NCBI RefSeq assembly: GCF_040712315.1 | Contig: NC_134015.1 | Span: 43,235,464 to 43,299,463 of the forward strand | Length of the DNA stretch: 64,000 nucleotides | Source: Castanea sativa | Taxonomy: Eukaryota; Streptophyta; Magnoliopsida; Fagales; Fagaceae | Direction: 5' to 3' | Part shown: in pieces, positions 36,780 to 49,850 of the stretch | Layout of the letters: each line of letters starts with the position of its first letter | How positions within the stretch are numbered: the stretch's first letter is position 1 | Notes under the pieces: model-generated | What the model saw: only the letters and a program-made list of their open reading frames with translations | The model's database searches: none | What the model was told of the DNA's origin: nothing | Translations under genes and position numbers: made by a program

Positions 36780-37739
36780 GAATGCAACAAGCACGCTACT
36801 CAAGCAATGATCTAATCAACATGTTAAGCTCTCAAGAAATCTCTCCACATATAAACATAGCATCCATAGATCCAAAAACACACACACACGCGCACGCACA
36901 CTAAATAAGTCTAACCAATTGTATATTTCAAAAAATAAGTTAAGACAGCTTAGTGAGCATATATCGACACATGTATCTCTTATGATGGCCAAATCACACT
37001 GTACTTGCACATGTATCGAAAGTAGCAAAGAATTTACGTGTTGTGTGTGAAAACATAACAAGTGTGCACAAGTTTCTCATATTATGATGATTTAAGGTAT
37101 GAGAAAATCTAATAAACTCACACAAAATCATAACAATTTGATGGGGACTATCACCTTCAAGGTATATCATATAACTCCTACATCTATTAGAAACACGTTT
37201 ACAACCATATTAAAAGCATTTTGATTCTTTTTGCTTTTATATTCTTTGCATATTTTCTTTTTGAACATATCATGCGTAGGCATGTAAGAGAGAAAAGAAA
37301 TACCCAATTATGTAAGCCAAAACTCCACAGTTTCGCAATGTCGAAGCACATAGATGTTATACATGATTGGTGAGTTTTAGTGGTGAGATGGTTATTTAAG
37401 CCTTTCTCTTAGGATTAATCGCACTCATCACAAACACGAGCCACAAAGCTCACTTGCTTAGTTGTGCATTTGAGATGCTCATCTAAGCTACAAGAGATAC
37501 AAAATTTAGAAAAATTTGTTTCAATGGCCATCCAAGGTACACAAGTACCAAAATACACAGACACACACTATTTTTGTATTTCTCTGATTTTTCAATTTTT
37601 TATTTTTATTTTTAGGTAAAAATAAAATAAAACAAAACTGAAAACAAACAAGTAAAACATGTAAACATAAAAAGAATAAAACTAGATGAACTCAAAAACA
37701 AGAAAACAAAACAAACATGACGTGTAAGACCAAGAAAGG
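36780..37739 (-). mobile_element. noncoding internal region of gag-only copia element, unit 3 first
   Basis: Matches 8,441-9,399, including the CACACACACGCGCACGCACAC tract near 36,879. The 3' LTR expected to its left is deleted. Confidence 0.6.
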
Positions 37740-39738
37740 GAGGAAGTGACTTAATCATTTGGAGCCTTTTTTCTTCCACACTTTGGAATTGGTGGAAGAT
37801 CATTTCCTAGAGTTGAACCTTTGTTCTAGAGGTGAGGAGGAAGAATTAAAACCATTCAAGTTCGAATGGAACATGAGGGCCTTGAGAAGATCTCCAAGAG
37901 GACCTAAAGATGATGAAATCTGATCTTGACCACCAGATGATAACACACTATTACTATGTTGAGTGGCTAACCACTTATAGCAATTTAGATGAGTGCGTCT
38001 TAAAGCTCCATAGTGATGACAAAAATGGGGCTTCTTTGGTTGAGACTTCTTATTATTGTCTTTCTTAGTCCTAGAGTTCCTAGTCTCTTTCTTTTCAACC
38101 TTAGGGGATGCTCCTTGAATAGATTTGCCCTTGTCTATGTTCTCATTAGCTATCTCAGTTTTAGTTTCAATTTTCTCAAGATTTTCATTATTAGCAGGTG
38201 AGAAAAAATCCTACTAGAGGAGGCAATATGAGAAGAGTTAGAGAGTTCATACCCCAAGCCGGTTATGTCAAAAGCTGATTTCTAGAGGTTCAACATTTCA
38301 TCCAGCTTTGCATTGGAAGTCCTCTCCGACTAAGCTTGAACTTGGAACAATTCTGCTTCAAGCTTCTTGGTTCTTTTAGCCAAGAAATTATTCTCAAATC
38401 GCAATCCTCCAATGATTTGATAGGCTTCATCAACCTTGGTAGAGAGCTCCTCCTATTCCAGCTCCACTTCACTAAGCTTCTTAGTAGACAGCCTATACAA
38501 CTTTACATACTTTTCAGATATTTTGTATAACTTTGCATAGGCTATATGGATGTTATCCTATTCATCCATCTTCTTGAACTTGGATTCCTTTAAGTCCTCT
38601 TCTTCATACACTACTTCTATGATCCCCTCAGCAGGATCCACTATGGTAGTGAAAGCACTTAAGATTCCTTCGTCATCACTGTCATTTGACTCAGTCTCAG
38701 GCTCAGTATCACTCAAGGTAGCAGCAAGAGCCTTGCTTTTCCCAATCGACTTGAAATATGTTGGAGATTCTTGTTTCATGTGTCCAAAACCTTGACATCC
38801 AAAGCACATTGGTCCGAAGGGAATAGTATACTGACCACAGTCCTTAACATCCTTCTTCCCTCAGTCTTGACTTTGAGTTGAGAAGAATTGCATTGCTTAC
38901 GGTCCTTGTCAAAGCCTTTCACATTGGCATTCTTCATGAACTTCTTGAGCTGCCTAGTGATGTAGGACTTCATCTTGGAATCTTCGTCATCTAAAGACTC
39001 ATCAGTCTCATTAATTTTGGCCTTCAATGCCATATTCTTACTTTTGGTTCCTTTCCCTAGTCTAGTCAAACCTGATTCGTAGGTTTGCAAGTTTTCAATC
39101 AGCTCCAACAAAGTAATGGTTTCAATGTCCTTTGATTCTTCAATCACTGTTATCTTGGAATGAAATCTCTCAAGGAGAGATCTGAGCACCTTTCTCATAA
39201 TCTTGGGCTCTGGAATATGATCACCAAGATTGAATGTTGAGTTCACTCTTTCCTTCAACTTGGCATAGATTTCATTGAACATCTCATTCTTCTCCATCTT
39301 TATCTCCTCAAACCTAGTCATGAGCCTTTAGAGCTTTGAATCCTTGACAGCCTTAGTCCCTTCATAGGTTGTCTGGAGGATGGTCCATGCTTCCTTTGCA
39401 GTTTCAGTTAAGGATACATTCTTGAACTCCTATTTGGTCACCTCACTAAATAGGGCATTCAATGCTTTACTGTTAAAGTTTTCAGCTTTGGTCTTGGCCT
39501 CATCCCAATCAGCCGATGCTTCCTTTGGGTTCACCCAGCCAATTTCCACAACTTGCCAGACCTTCTCATCTAAAAACAGCAAGAAAGCTCTCATGCGTAC
39601 TTTCAAGTATGCATAGTTAGTGCCATCAAATAAAGGAGGTATAATAAGATACTATCATCTATCCATGACAAACAGGGGTCAATGGATCACACAGCAAAGA
39701 TTAAAACCTAATCAGAGTGTGCCTGTTCTGATAGCAGT
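37740..39738 (-). pseudogene. gag: copia gag remnant, family 2, unit 3
   Basis: Near-copy of 9,400-11,382: N terminus about 39,640, UBN2 middle about 39,300-39,000, and knuckle CFGCQGFGHMKQES at about 38,760-38,810 with the same Cys-to-Ser change (codon 38,765-38,767). It has the same frameshift after KQCNSSQ and the same missing pol. Its second knuckle has decayed differently (CHHYGALRRTHLNC). Shared lesions show that it was copied by DNA duplication after it died. Confidence 0.8.
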
Positions 39739-40950
39739 TGTTGTGTTAAAATGAATTGACCCCTTATAAATTAATTAATTACCCAAGTTAATTAATTAGA
39801 TCCAATTACATGCAATAGCGTGGTAGCTTAAAAAAAATCACCAATTATACTAAATGCAGTAGAAAATAAATTTGACACAGGTGATTTGTTTACAAATGGG
39901 GAAAATCACCGAGGTAAAACCCCATCGGGTGAATTTAAGGTCACCACTCCCAAGAATCCACTATTATTAATCACAAATGGTTACAAGCATAAGGAATCTT
40001 ACCAAACCCTTTGGCCTATCCCAAAATACCAACCTATTGTTGAACCCTTACCCCAATACCCAATTGGACTTGTATTGTAATGGCAATCCTTCCATTCAAT
40101 GCACAAATCCCAGAACATGACTAACCAATGATGCACGGATCCTAGTACGCGACTAACTCCATTAACTTGAAGAGGTTGTTGGCTGCAAAGTTCTTCAGTT
40201 CATCAACAATGAAGATCAAGAAGCTCCTTGTCACAAAACCCTTGGTGAAAGACACAGTAGCTTCTTTAGAGAGAATAATGAACTTGGGTACTATTTTCTT
40301 GTGTGATGACCTTTAAAATAAGCCTTATATATGTCTAGGGTTATAAGAAAAGAAACCCTATACAAATATTTCAACGTGGGCCGAAAATAAAATCTGGAAA
40401 TTCTAATTTCGTAAGTCTCGATAGAAACAACTTGTGTCGAGCTTCAACATTAAATCTCAATAGAAGTCTTTCTGTCGAAATTGCTGTCAAGCTTTAATGA
40501 ACATCTCTTCTTCACTTGTTTCTTGGTCAGACTTTCATGGCTTTAACACTTGACTTGAACAAGGGACACAAGGAATCCATATAAATGCATGAATATAAAG
40601 AAATAAGATGCTATGGATGAGAAGATAATAGAAAGATCCAAAACATGTGAAAAGCAATGCATGCAAGAGGGTCTCGACAAATCGAGAAGTTTTCAGGCTA
40701 CTCTCAAGAGAAAACCCCATAATCTTGATGGATCGAGGATCTATCAGGAATCTATCAGTCGAATAGAATGCATGGAAACTTGGCTCAATGGATCGAGCAG
40801 TTGTCGAGAAGAAACCCAAAAATCTCGATGGATCGAAGATCTGCCAAGATTCTATCGAGGCTGAAGAAAGAAAGCTCGATAGAAGTGGAATTTGTCGAGT
40901 TTGAAGAAAAAAGAGTTTTTCAAATGAGGAAAAACACATAAAGATGATCG
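39739..40950 (-). mobile_element. SIRE-like LTR, family 2, truncated, unit 3
   Basis: TGTTGTGTTAAAATG start beside the degraded primer binding site, a TCGAG-rich part at 40,670-40,910, and an abrupt join to family 1 gag at about 40,950, the same chimeric junction as at 12,567. Confidence 0.65.
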
Positions 40951-41363
40951 CAAAGGTCTCATCTTCCTCCATCCATATTTCTTCAAAACTACTAGTGAGT
41001 CTTTGAAGATTCATAGTCTTTACTGCCTTGGTACCTTTATAGGCGGTCTTAAGAATAGTCCGTGCTTCCTTGGCAATTTCCATGGATGATATTTTCTCGA
41101 ATTACTCATTGGTCACCCTACAAAACAAAGCATTCAATGCTCTACTTTTGAAATTTTTCGCTTTAATTTTTGCTTCAACATAATCCATCGACACTTCCTT
41201 TGGCTTAATCCAGCCAACTCCAACAGTTTGCCGAACTTTTTCACCTAGAGCCTGCAAAAAAACTTTCATATGAACTTTCAAGTATGCATAATTAGTGCCA
41301 TCAAATAAAGGAGGAATCAAAAGAGATTGTCCATGATCAGAGTGTACTCGCTCTGATACCACT
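40951..41363 (-). pseudogene. copia gag N-terminal fragment, family 1, unit 3
   Basis: Counterpart of 12,568-12,980, with primer binding site complement CTCTGATACCA just before the LTR start at 41,364. Confidence 0.75.
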
Positions 41364-41835
41364 TGTTGGGAAATTTATTACCCGGTTGATAGAATTAACA
41401 GCTCTTTTTCACTTGTTTCTTGGTTAGATTTTCATGGCTTTAACACTTGACTTGAACAAGGGACACAAGGAATCCATATAAATGCATGAATATAAAGAAA
41501 CAAGATGCTATGGATGACAAGATAATAGAAAGATCCAAAACATGTGAAAATTAATTCAAAAATTAATCGAGAAGTTGTCGAGCTACTATCGAGAGAAAAC
41601 CCCAAAATCTTGATGGATTGAGGATCTATCAAGAATCTATCAGTCGAAAAGAATGCACAGAAATTTGGCTCAATGGATCGAGAAGTTGACGAGAAGAAAC
41701 CCAAAAATCTCGATGGATCAAAGATCTGCCAAGATTCTATCGAGGCTGAAGAAAGAAAGCTTGATAGAAGTGGAATCTGTCGAGCTTGAAGAAAAAATAG
41801 CTTTTCAAGGGAAGAAAAACACATAAAGATGAATG
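41364..41835 (-). mobile_element. fused LTR fragments, unit 3
   Basis: The first about 34 bases of a family 1 LTR (to GATAGAATTAA, about 41,397) join directly to the middle of another LTR (CAGCTCTTTTTCACTTG), followed by the TCGAG-rich part. It marks a recombination between two neighbouring elements. Confidence 0.6.
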
Positions 41836-41938
41836 CAACGAGCAAACTACTCAAACAAACATCCAAGCCACATATTAGGCTCTCAAAACATCTCTTAACA
41901 TATAAGCATAGTATCCATAGATCCAAAAACACACACAC

Positions 41939-41971
<33 letters not shown>

Positions 41972-42899
41972 CAAGTCTAACCAATATTATATTTCATAAA
42001 CAAGCTATGACAGTTTAGTGAGCAAATATTAACACATGTATCTCTTGTGATGGCCAAATCACATTGTACCTACACACGTATCAAAAGTAGCAAAGCATTT
42101 TTGCACGCTGTGTGTAAAAACATAACAAGTGTACACAATTTTCACATATTATGACGATGTGATATGTGAGAAAATTTAATACACTCATACACAATTATAA
42201 CTATTTAATGGGGACTATCACTTTTGAGGTACATCATATAACTCTCACATCTCTCAAAAAAAGATGCTTGCAATCATATTTAAAAGCATTTTGATCTTTT
42301 TTGCTTTTATATTCTTTGCATATTTTCTTTTTGAACATATCATGAATGGGCATATAAGAGAGAAAAGAAATACCCAATTATGTATGCCAAAACATCACAA
42401 TTTCGCTATGTCAAAGCACACAGATTTTATACATGATTGACGGGCTTTAATGGCAAGACAGTTATTTATTCCTTTCTCTTAGGATTTTCTAGTCCTTTCC
42501 GTCAAAAAGAGTGATATGAGTATTAAGATTTAAGAAACAAACTTAATTGTACTCATCACAAAAATGTGCCACAAAGCTCACTTACTTAGTTGTGCATTAA
42601 AGTGCTCATCTAAGCTAAAAAAGAGATACAAAGTTTAGAAAATTTTGTTTCAATCGCCATCCAAGGTACACTAGTACCAATATACACAAACACACACAAT
42701 TTTTGTATTTTTTTTTCCTGGATTTTCTCTTTTTATTTTGAAAAACAAACAAAATAAAAACTTAAAGACCAAACAAAAACAAACAATCAACATGAAAGCA
42801 TGAAAGAAAGACGCAGGTAAATGAAAGCAAGATTCTAAAAGCAGATAAGAAATCAAGTAAAAAGAGTCCTACTTTAAACAAAAAGAATTAAAGTATAGG
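41836..42899 (-). mobile_element. noncoding internal region of gag-only copia element, unit 3 second
   Basis: Matches 22,206-23,229, with a longer CA tract (41,930-41,970). No pol frames. Confidence 0.6.
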
Positions 42900-44776
42900 A
42901 CAACATAATATGCAATTAAGTCTTAGGCTCATTTCTCATCCACACAGCACAAGTCTTTGGCTGTGAAGATGAAAAGGCATGTGTCCTAGTATGTCTACTA
43001 AAGGATATATAAGAATTAACATTCTCCTAAAATTGAGTTAAAAAGCTTAAAGCTTTTAATAATTCTCCAAACAAAGGTGTTGCACCTTGAGAGGAAACTT
43101 GTAATCGTTTGGACACTTGCTTATGAGGATACAACTTGAAGCAATTAGGATGAATGTATCCGAAAACACTACAATAGTGACAAACATGAGTAGTTTTTAA
43201 ACTCCTAGGCTTCCTAGAGTGAGGTCTAACAAATGATTTAGAATTAGCTAAATCAGTTTTGGATTTCATACATTCATCATCTTTCTCAAATCGGGGCATA
43301 GAGACAGTCTTTGATCCAAAAGCCTTGGAAGAGAAGGGACTTAAAGAGTTAACATATCCTAAGCCAGCCTTATTAGAACTAGGCTTTTGAGGACTCAATA
43401 CCTCATCAAGCTTTGTACTAGACATCCTCTCTATTTGAGTTCTAGCTTAACTAAGCTCAACCTCATGACTCTTGACCTTCTCTTCTAATGAAGTGTTTTC
43501 CACAACAAGAGTCTCAACTAACCTTGTAGTCTCATCTAGTTTGACTAACAGTTCAATTTTTTCAATTTTTACCTCATTAAGCTCTTTTCTACAAAGATGT
43601 AAAGCCTTTTCAAATTTTATAAACTCAGTGCATAGTTTATCATAGGCTTCTTGAAATTTCAATTTCTTGAGTACTTCATCATCAAAAGAATCCTAACTTT
43701 CACTAGCACTCTCCATAATCACCTTATTGGTTGTGGCAGTAAAGGTCATAAAGTGACCACATTCATTTGCATACTCATCAGAAGAGTCATTCTCAGTATC
43801 ACTCAAGGTAGCAACCAACCCTTTACCTTTTGAATTCTTAGCCTTTTCCTTCATAAGATAGTTTGGGCACTCTATCCTCATATGACCAAAACCTTTGCAC
43901 TCATGGCACTGGATGAGGGGTTTCTCATTCTTGCACATCTTAGAGGATTTAGACTTCCTAAGAGGCTTGTCCTTATCCTTTTTCCTATATTAAAGAAACT
44001 TAATAATCTCATTAGCTATGAAGGTTAGATCCTCATCCTCATCATCATCTTCGTCTTCATCTTTGCTTTCATCTTCATCTTCAGAGTCATCAATCTCTTT
44101 ATCTATACCCTTTAGAGCTAAGTTTTTTATCTTTCCACCTTTTCCCATTAAACCTAATCCCATCTCATAGGTTTGAAGGTTCCTTACAAGCTCAGTCAAA
44201 CGAATTTTATCAAGGTCCTTCACTTCTTCAATGGTAGTGATCTTGGCATGGAATCATTCAGGTAAGGACCTAAGGATTTTCCTAAAAATTTTGGATTTTG
44301 CTATACATCCTCCAAGGTCGAAGGCAAAATTTACAATGTCATTGAGTTTAGCATAGAACTCATCAAAGGTCTCATCTTCCTCCATCCTTATTTCTTCAAA
44401 ACTACTAGTGAGTCCTTGAAGAATCACAGTCTTTACCGCCTTGGTACCTTTATAGGCGGTCTTAATAATGATCCATGCTTCCTTGGCAACTTCCATGGAT
44501 GATATTTTCTTGAATTACTCATTGGTCAACCTACAGAACAAAGCATTCAATGCCTTACTTTTGAAATTTGCTACTTTAATTGTTTCTTCAACATAATCCA
44601 TCGACACTTCCTTTGGCTTAATCTAGCCAACTTCAACAGCTTGCCGAACTTTTTCACCTAGAGCCTGCAAAAAAACTTTCATATGAACTTTCCAGTATGC
44701 ATAATTAGTGCCATCAAATAAAGGAGGAATCAAAAAAGATTTTCCATGATTAGAGTGAACCCGCTCTGATACCACT
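42900..44776 (-). pseudogene. gag: copia gag remnant, family 1, unit 3
   Basis: Near-copy of 23,230-25,068. The first knuckle is intact here, CHECKGFGHMRIEC (about 43,866-43,912); the second is CHYCSVFGYIHPNC with His changed to Tyr. It has the acidic run near 44,020-44,090. Shared stops after LRSLPE and ESASES and before ARTQIERM are joined by a private stop in the FL.YRKKDKDKP region (about 43,990). The primer binding site complement GCTCTGATACCA is at 44,763-44,774. Confidence 0.8.
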
Positions 44777-45704
44777 TGTTAGGAAATTTATACCTCTGTT
44801 GATAGAATTAATAAGTTTTAAACCCAAGTTGTTAATTATATTTATTATGAATAAACCTTGTTAAAATAAACAAACATCTATACCATGCACAATGGAATAG
44901 TAAATAAGACAAGAAATGACCTAGGGAAACCAATAAGACAAACTCATTTCATAGTAAAAAACCTGGGGGGAAACCTTCTTTAAAAGAAATTCACTATAGT
45001 AAATAAAAGTTTCAGATCTAGTACAAAACATTTGTCCCTAGAATCTACAATCCTCATAAATGAACTTACAGCAGAAACCTTCTACTGCTTCAGAACCTCT
45101 GAACTCTCTAGTATATGAATGCCACACTTTTGCACGGATCCCAGTACGTGACTAACCAGTGATGCCACGTGACTAACTCCAGCAACTTAAATAAGATGTT
45201 GTTGGCTGCAAAAATCTTCATTTCATTAACAATGAAGATCAAGAAGAACTTGGTTATAAAACCCTTGGCGTAAAGACGCAGTAGCTTCTTCAAAGAGAAT
45301 AATGAACTAGGTCACTATCTGCTTGTATTCTCTTGGCATCCACTTTTGATAGCCTTTAAAATAAACATTATATATGTCTAGGGTTGTGAGAAAAGAAACC
45401 CTATACAAATATTTCAACATGGGCTGAAAATAAGATCTAGAAATTCTGATTTCGTAAATCTCAACAGATACAATTTGGGTCGAGCTTCTGTCAAGTTTTA
45501 GCATTAAATCTCGATAGAAAGAATTTTGTCGAGCTTTAATGAACAGCTCTTCGTCACTTGTTTCTCGGTCAAATCTTCATGGCTTTAAAACTTGACTTGA
45601 ACAACACGTTTCTTGAAGTCTTAAACTTGTCCTAGATGTACCCAATTACAAGTAAAGTGCATTTTGTCAAAGGATTATCCAATTACATAAAATATGTCCC
45701 TATC
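44777..45704 (-). mobile_element. SIRE-like LTR, family 1, complete, unit 3
   Basis: About 928 bases, TGTTAGGAAATTTATA to CCCTATCA, 5' LTR of the minus-strand gag element. It forms the border to unit 4. Confidence 0.8.
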
Positions 45705-46306
45705 AGCTTGTTGTTCATATTACCTATAAAAGGAAATGTTGTTTATTATGAATACTTGGGAAATTTGTATTTATATCTTGTTTTAAATAATTAAGTGCGG
45801 GATTTAGAGTTTTTCTATTTTGAATTATTATTAGTTGCAAAACCGCGCGATGTGGAAATATTTGACAATTTATTTTTCTGTTAGGTAAAAAAAAAATGAA
45901 AATAGTAGATGAGACTTAAGAGCGTTAGTTTCAAACCATTCTAAAAATGATGTGATTATTTTCAAATAGAGTATAGTTGATACAATATATTATATTTTCA
46001 AAATTAAATTATCTAAAATTTTTATATTACTTGTTATAGATATTTTATAAATAATGTAATGTGTGGTTAGAATTTGTTTCTAGTGCTCCTTTCAATCAGT
46101 TTATCCTCTATACGTATTGAACGTACCAAAGATGAAACAGATATAAGTAAATCTGTCACTTACATTAAGAAAAATACAATGATAACATAAAAATATGTAT
46201 GTAATTTTATCCAAAACCGTACACTAAGAATTAGAAATAATTGTCAATGAAATAGATCATCTTTTTAGTTTTTACACAAACCTCCCATCTCAAAGTATTG
46301 TTGAAG

Positions 46307-46578
46307 TTGACCAAATGAACCGAAATGGATCAACTAGACCGAATGGATTGAATTGAACTAGACAAAATGGACTGAACTGAACCAGATAAAATTGATCGAA
46401 TGGAAAAACAATTAGACCATAATAGACCGAAATGGAGCAAATGGACTGAAGTTGAGAGAACGGACTAAAATGGATCGAATTGCACTAAAATGGAATCAAT
46501 TGAATTGAAATGGGCATGAATTGATAAAAATAGACCAAGTGAATGGAAGTCGACCTTAATGGACTAAACTAGAGCGAA
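46307..46578. repeat. degenerate TGGACYGAA minisatellite, unit 4 type I
   Basis: Same array as at 839 and 14,526, a little shorter (one ATGGACCGA cluster lost near 46,370). Confidence 0.8.
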
Positions 46579-47554
46579 ATACTATGCTAATGTGGCTTAA
46601 TAGGAGCGTGGCAACAACAAATTATACACTTTGGCTGTTAAATATAAAAATTTCTATCATAACTACAGGGTGACGTGGGTCAAGCCCATGTTAGAGCCAT
46701 GCTGACAATGCTGGGCAACCAACATTAGAGGAGTGACCTTAGCCCGAGGACAAAGGAATTACAAAAGACCCAATGCTCAAACCCATGATCCCAATTCATC
46801 ATTAATGCACATTCAAGCACTCAAATTGGTGTTAGGCATAAGTTAAAAGTAATCTGACACAGTCAAATCAGTGGGAGCAACTACTGATCCTTGATTCGAT
46901 AAGGGGGAACTATACAATAGACTCACAAGACCACTTAGATCCTAAACTCGGTAGGTCCCACACACGTGAGGGAGATTTCGTCAAAATGAAGGTCCTACTA
47001 ACAAGAGAGTGTAAATAGGAAAGCAAGTAAAAGGAAAGGGGGTTGGAGAATTTGGGAGGTGAAAACGTGAGAGGAACGAGAGTCATACATCGTGAATTTG
47101 AGATTCATCTCGGGGCACAGGGGAACATACTCAGTCCAAGGATCATGTCCTCGGCCTAAGCTTAGAATCAAATGCGACAAACTGCATTCGTGGCTTAGCA
47201 CATTGTAGTTAACAACTGCTCTTGGGACCATGCATCATGAATTAAAAATGTCCTTAATAAGGGAAAAAAAAAAATGAGGCCTAAGCCTAATCCTATAGTT
47301 TTTGGGTCTGGCCACCACATTAACTTATATAAAAATTCTTTGGTGAGGTAGATTGCTAAGTAAAGTGAATTCTAATTTTTTTTTTCATATAAATCTTAGA
47401 AAAATAAAAATAGAAATTCGTTTATATATATGATTAGTGCACCATTTATAAATCATTAATCATGAAAATAAATGCATATACGCCATTAATACTTCTTGGA
47501 TATACATAAAACAAATTCATACTACTACAATGTGTGGTAGATATATAAGAAAAT

Positions 47555-47834
47555 AGGATTTAGATCTTCTAAATTTCTTAGGGTACTTTACTAAATAAAT
47601 TTCCATAAATCATAGCCTTTTGTTAATTATCTATTGGTCTAGATTTTGTCATGTCAACATTCCACTCACAATAATTTTAATTATTTTATTTGCAACATTA
47701 TTTTATTATTTTAAGAGTATTGCTAGTAGAATGTTGATATGACGAAATCTAGTCCCTTAAATCATAAAAGATTGGTTAGTATATAAGAAAATCTATTAAT
47801 ATAGTACTATAGGAAATCTAGAGGATCTAAATCC
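47555..47834. mobile_element. hAT-like MITE, unit 4 type I
   Basis: Same insertion as at 2,091, with AAGAAAAT at 47,547-47,554 and after 47,834. Confidence 0.7.
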
Positions 47835-48370
47835 AAGAAAATTTGACTACAATGAATGAATATGTATTTAATTCTTTTTTAACTAATCAAGTGCACAATT
47901 ATTTTATATTACCAAATGCATGTGATCTTAAAATTTGCTTTTCTCTAATGATGGTTTTCATTAATTATTGGTAAAGTAAACTAGATACGAGGAAGAGGGT
48001 AATATTCCAAATCCACTAATATTTTTTATAATAATTAATATTCAAATTTTATTATTTCAATATTAATAATTAATAAACATAATCGTGCAATTTCATTTTA
48101 AACAAATTACGTGCACTATGCTTGTGTCTAGAAACTCTTATTTTTTTAATTAAAATATAACATTTTTAAGTCGAGACCGCAAGTAATTTTAGTTTAAGTA
48201 TAAAATGTGTGTCGTAATTTTATGAAATTTTAACTTTATATCCTTAATTTTTCTTACTATCTGAATTTTTTGGAATTATATTTTAAATTTAAAAATTTTA
48301 ATTTACATTTATATCCTGTCTTATTAACAAATCATTTTCAATTATATGGTAGATTTAATTTTCTAAGTAT

Positions 48371-49798
48371 GGAACTGTTAGGATGTGTGCCCCTAAATCC
48401 TATTGTATGATGCTATGTATGATATTATATTTGACATTATGTATGACTTAATATTGTGTTTGATAAATTTGTTTTATTATTATCTAAAAATAATGGCAAC
48501 ATGAATATTGGGACAATATTATATAGTCCACGAGATGTATTGTATGTGATTTATGTGATTTAATCACAGAAGATGTAAATCACAAATTCCTTGTAAACTC
48601 AAAATGCAGTTTGTAGTCAATGATGAAATTGGGCATTTTATCTACAAAGACTATAACATATCAACTAAGAAAATTTGTCTTGATCGTGGAAATGGAGATT
48701 TCTAGTTGGTATGTTGATATGTTTTAAGAGTTAAAACATATTGAACTACACCGTTGTGAGATTTATTATTCTTCTAACGACTGCCAAATTAATAATAAAC
48801 CCATGACTTATATTTGCATGAACTCTTAATCCTAAGAGAATAATGGACTTAATTATGAGGTGTAAGTTGCTTTGATATATCAGGAGTGAGATCTAAAGTA
48901 ACAGTCAAAACTTCAGTATGTTGGGCAACCACATTTAGTGTTTATAGAACATATATTCTCAAGATGGAATTCATAGTCTCTTAGCGGAAATATAAAATAT
49001 TCCCTTGAGATTAGTTTAATGGGTTTGTTATTCAAAGAGTTAGGCCTAACCACTTTAGTAAGAAGTTACTAAAGTATATGTTTACAGAATTGGATTTCAA
49101 AAATATATGATAAATATCTTATAAGATTAAACCTGGTACTCAAGGATAAGATGTAGTAATTTACAAAGTGGCAGTCTACATTCATGACTTTGTATTACTA
49201 CGAATATTTTATGAAGGGGTTGCATGTACAATAAATTCTTGGGATATAATTTATAAATATAGCCTAGAGCGTAACTATATTTATATAGTGGTATTAAATA
49301 TAGTTAATGGTAAATTTGGACTTGTCAAGAGTTGACAGAAAAGCCCAAGGACCATTGGAGCTAGTGTCTTATTGGTCCCATTTGGTCCCACTCCAAGCCA
49401 CATACTTAAGCCTAATTGAAAAGGCCCAGACGGGCAGTCCAATTAGATAATCAGTTAGATACAAAGGGAGAAACATACATATTTTTTTACAGAGAATTGT
49501 AAGAACACTATTGCGAAGTGGTGTAAGAAGTGTTAGACACTTTTTGATATTCTCCCTTTGGAATTAATTGAGAGACCACACATCTTTGAAGTTAGTGGAA
49601 TTGGAGTGAAGATTGAAAGTGTTCCCAAGTGCTTCTGATCTTCGGTTTTCAAATTCACCGCTCCAAGGTACACTCTCTTGTTCTCAAATTCTGAAACTTA
49701 TATAGAACATGTTAAAGTTTATGAATGAAGTAGATTTGTTATTTTTTCGCTGCGGATGTTTTGTATGCGCTACAAACATGTATATTTCCATCAGGAAT
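48371..49798 (+). mobile_element. copia solo LTR, unit 4
   Basis: LTR 48,376-49,793 (1,418 bases), TGTTAGGATG to TTTCCATCA, flanked by GGAAC and its one-base variant GGAAT. It is the same insertion as at 27,533 and 2,923, made before the units were multiplied. Confidence 0.85.
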
Positions 49799-49845
49799 AA
49801 TTAATACTAAAAAAAATGTATTTATACCAAGATTATTAGCATGCA

Positions 49846-49850
49846 TTTAT
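49846..49850 (+). other. target site duplication, left (TTTAT)
   Basis: TTTAT before the 5' LTR, repeated at 57,858-57,862. The uninterrupted site GCATGCATTTATCACAATAA is present at 28,980. Confidence 0.85.

Larger units (their letters stand above)
45705..48375. repeat. type I block, unit 4
   Basis: Full type I copy in the same order as 238-2,922, ending at the GGAAC target sequence (48,371-48,375). No gene seen. Confidence 0.8.

Noticed and set aside
41432..41974. 180-codon minus-strand ORF starting in a CA repeat
   Set aside because: The N terminus is Cys-Val from the microsatellite, and the rest crosses two fused LTR fragments.
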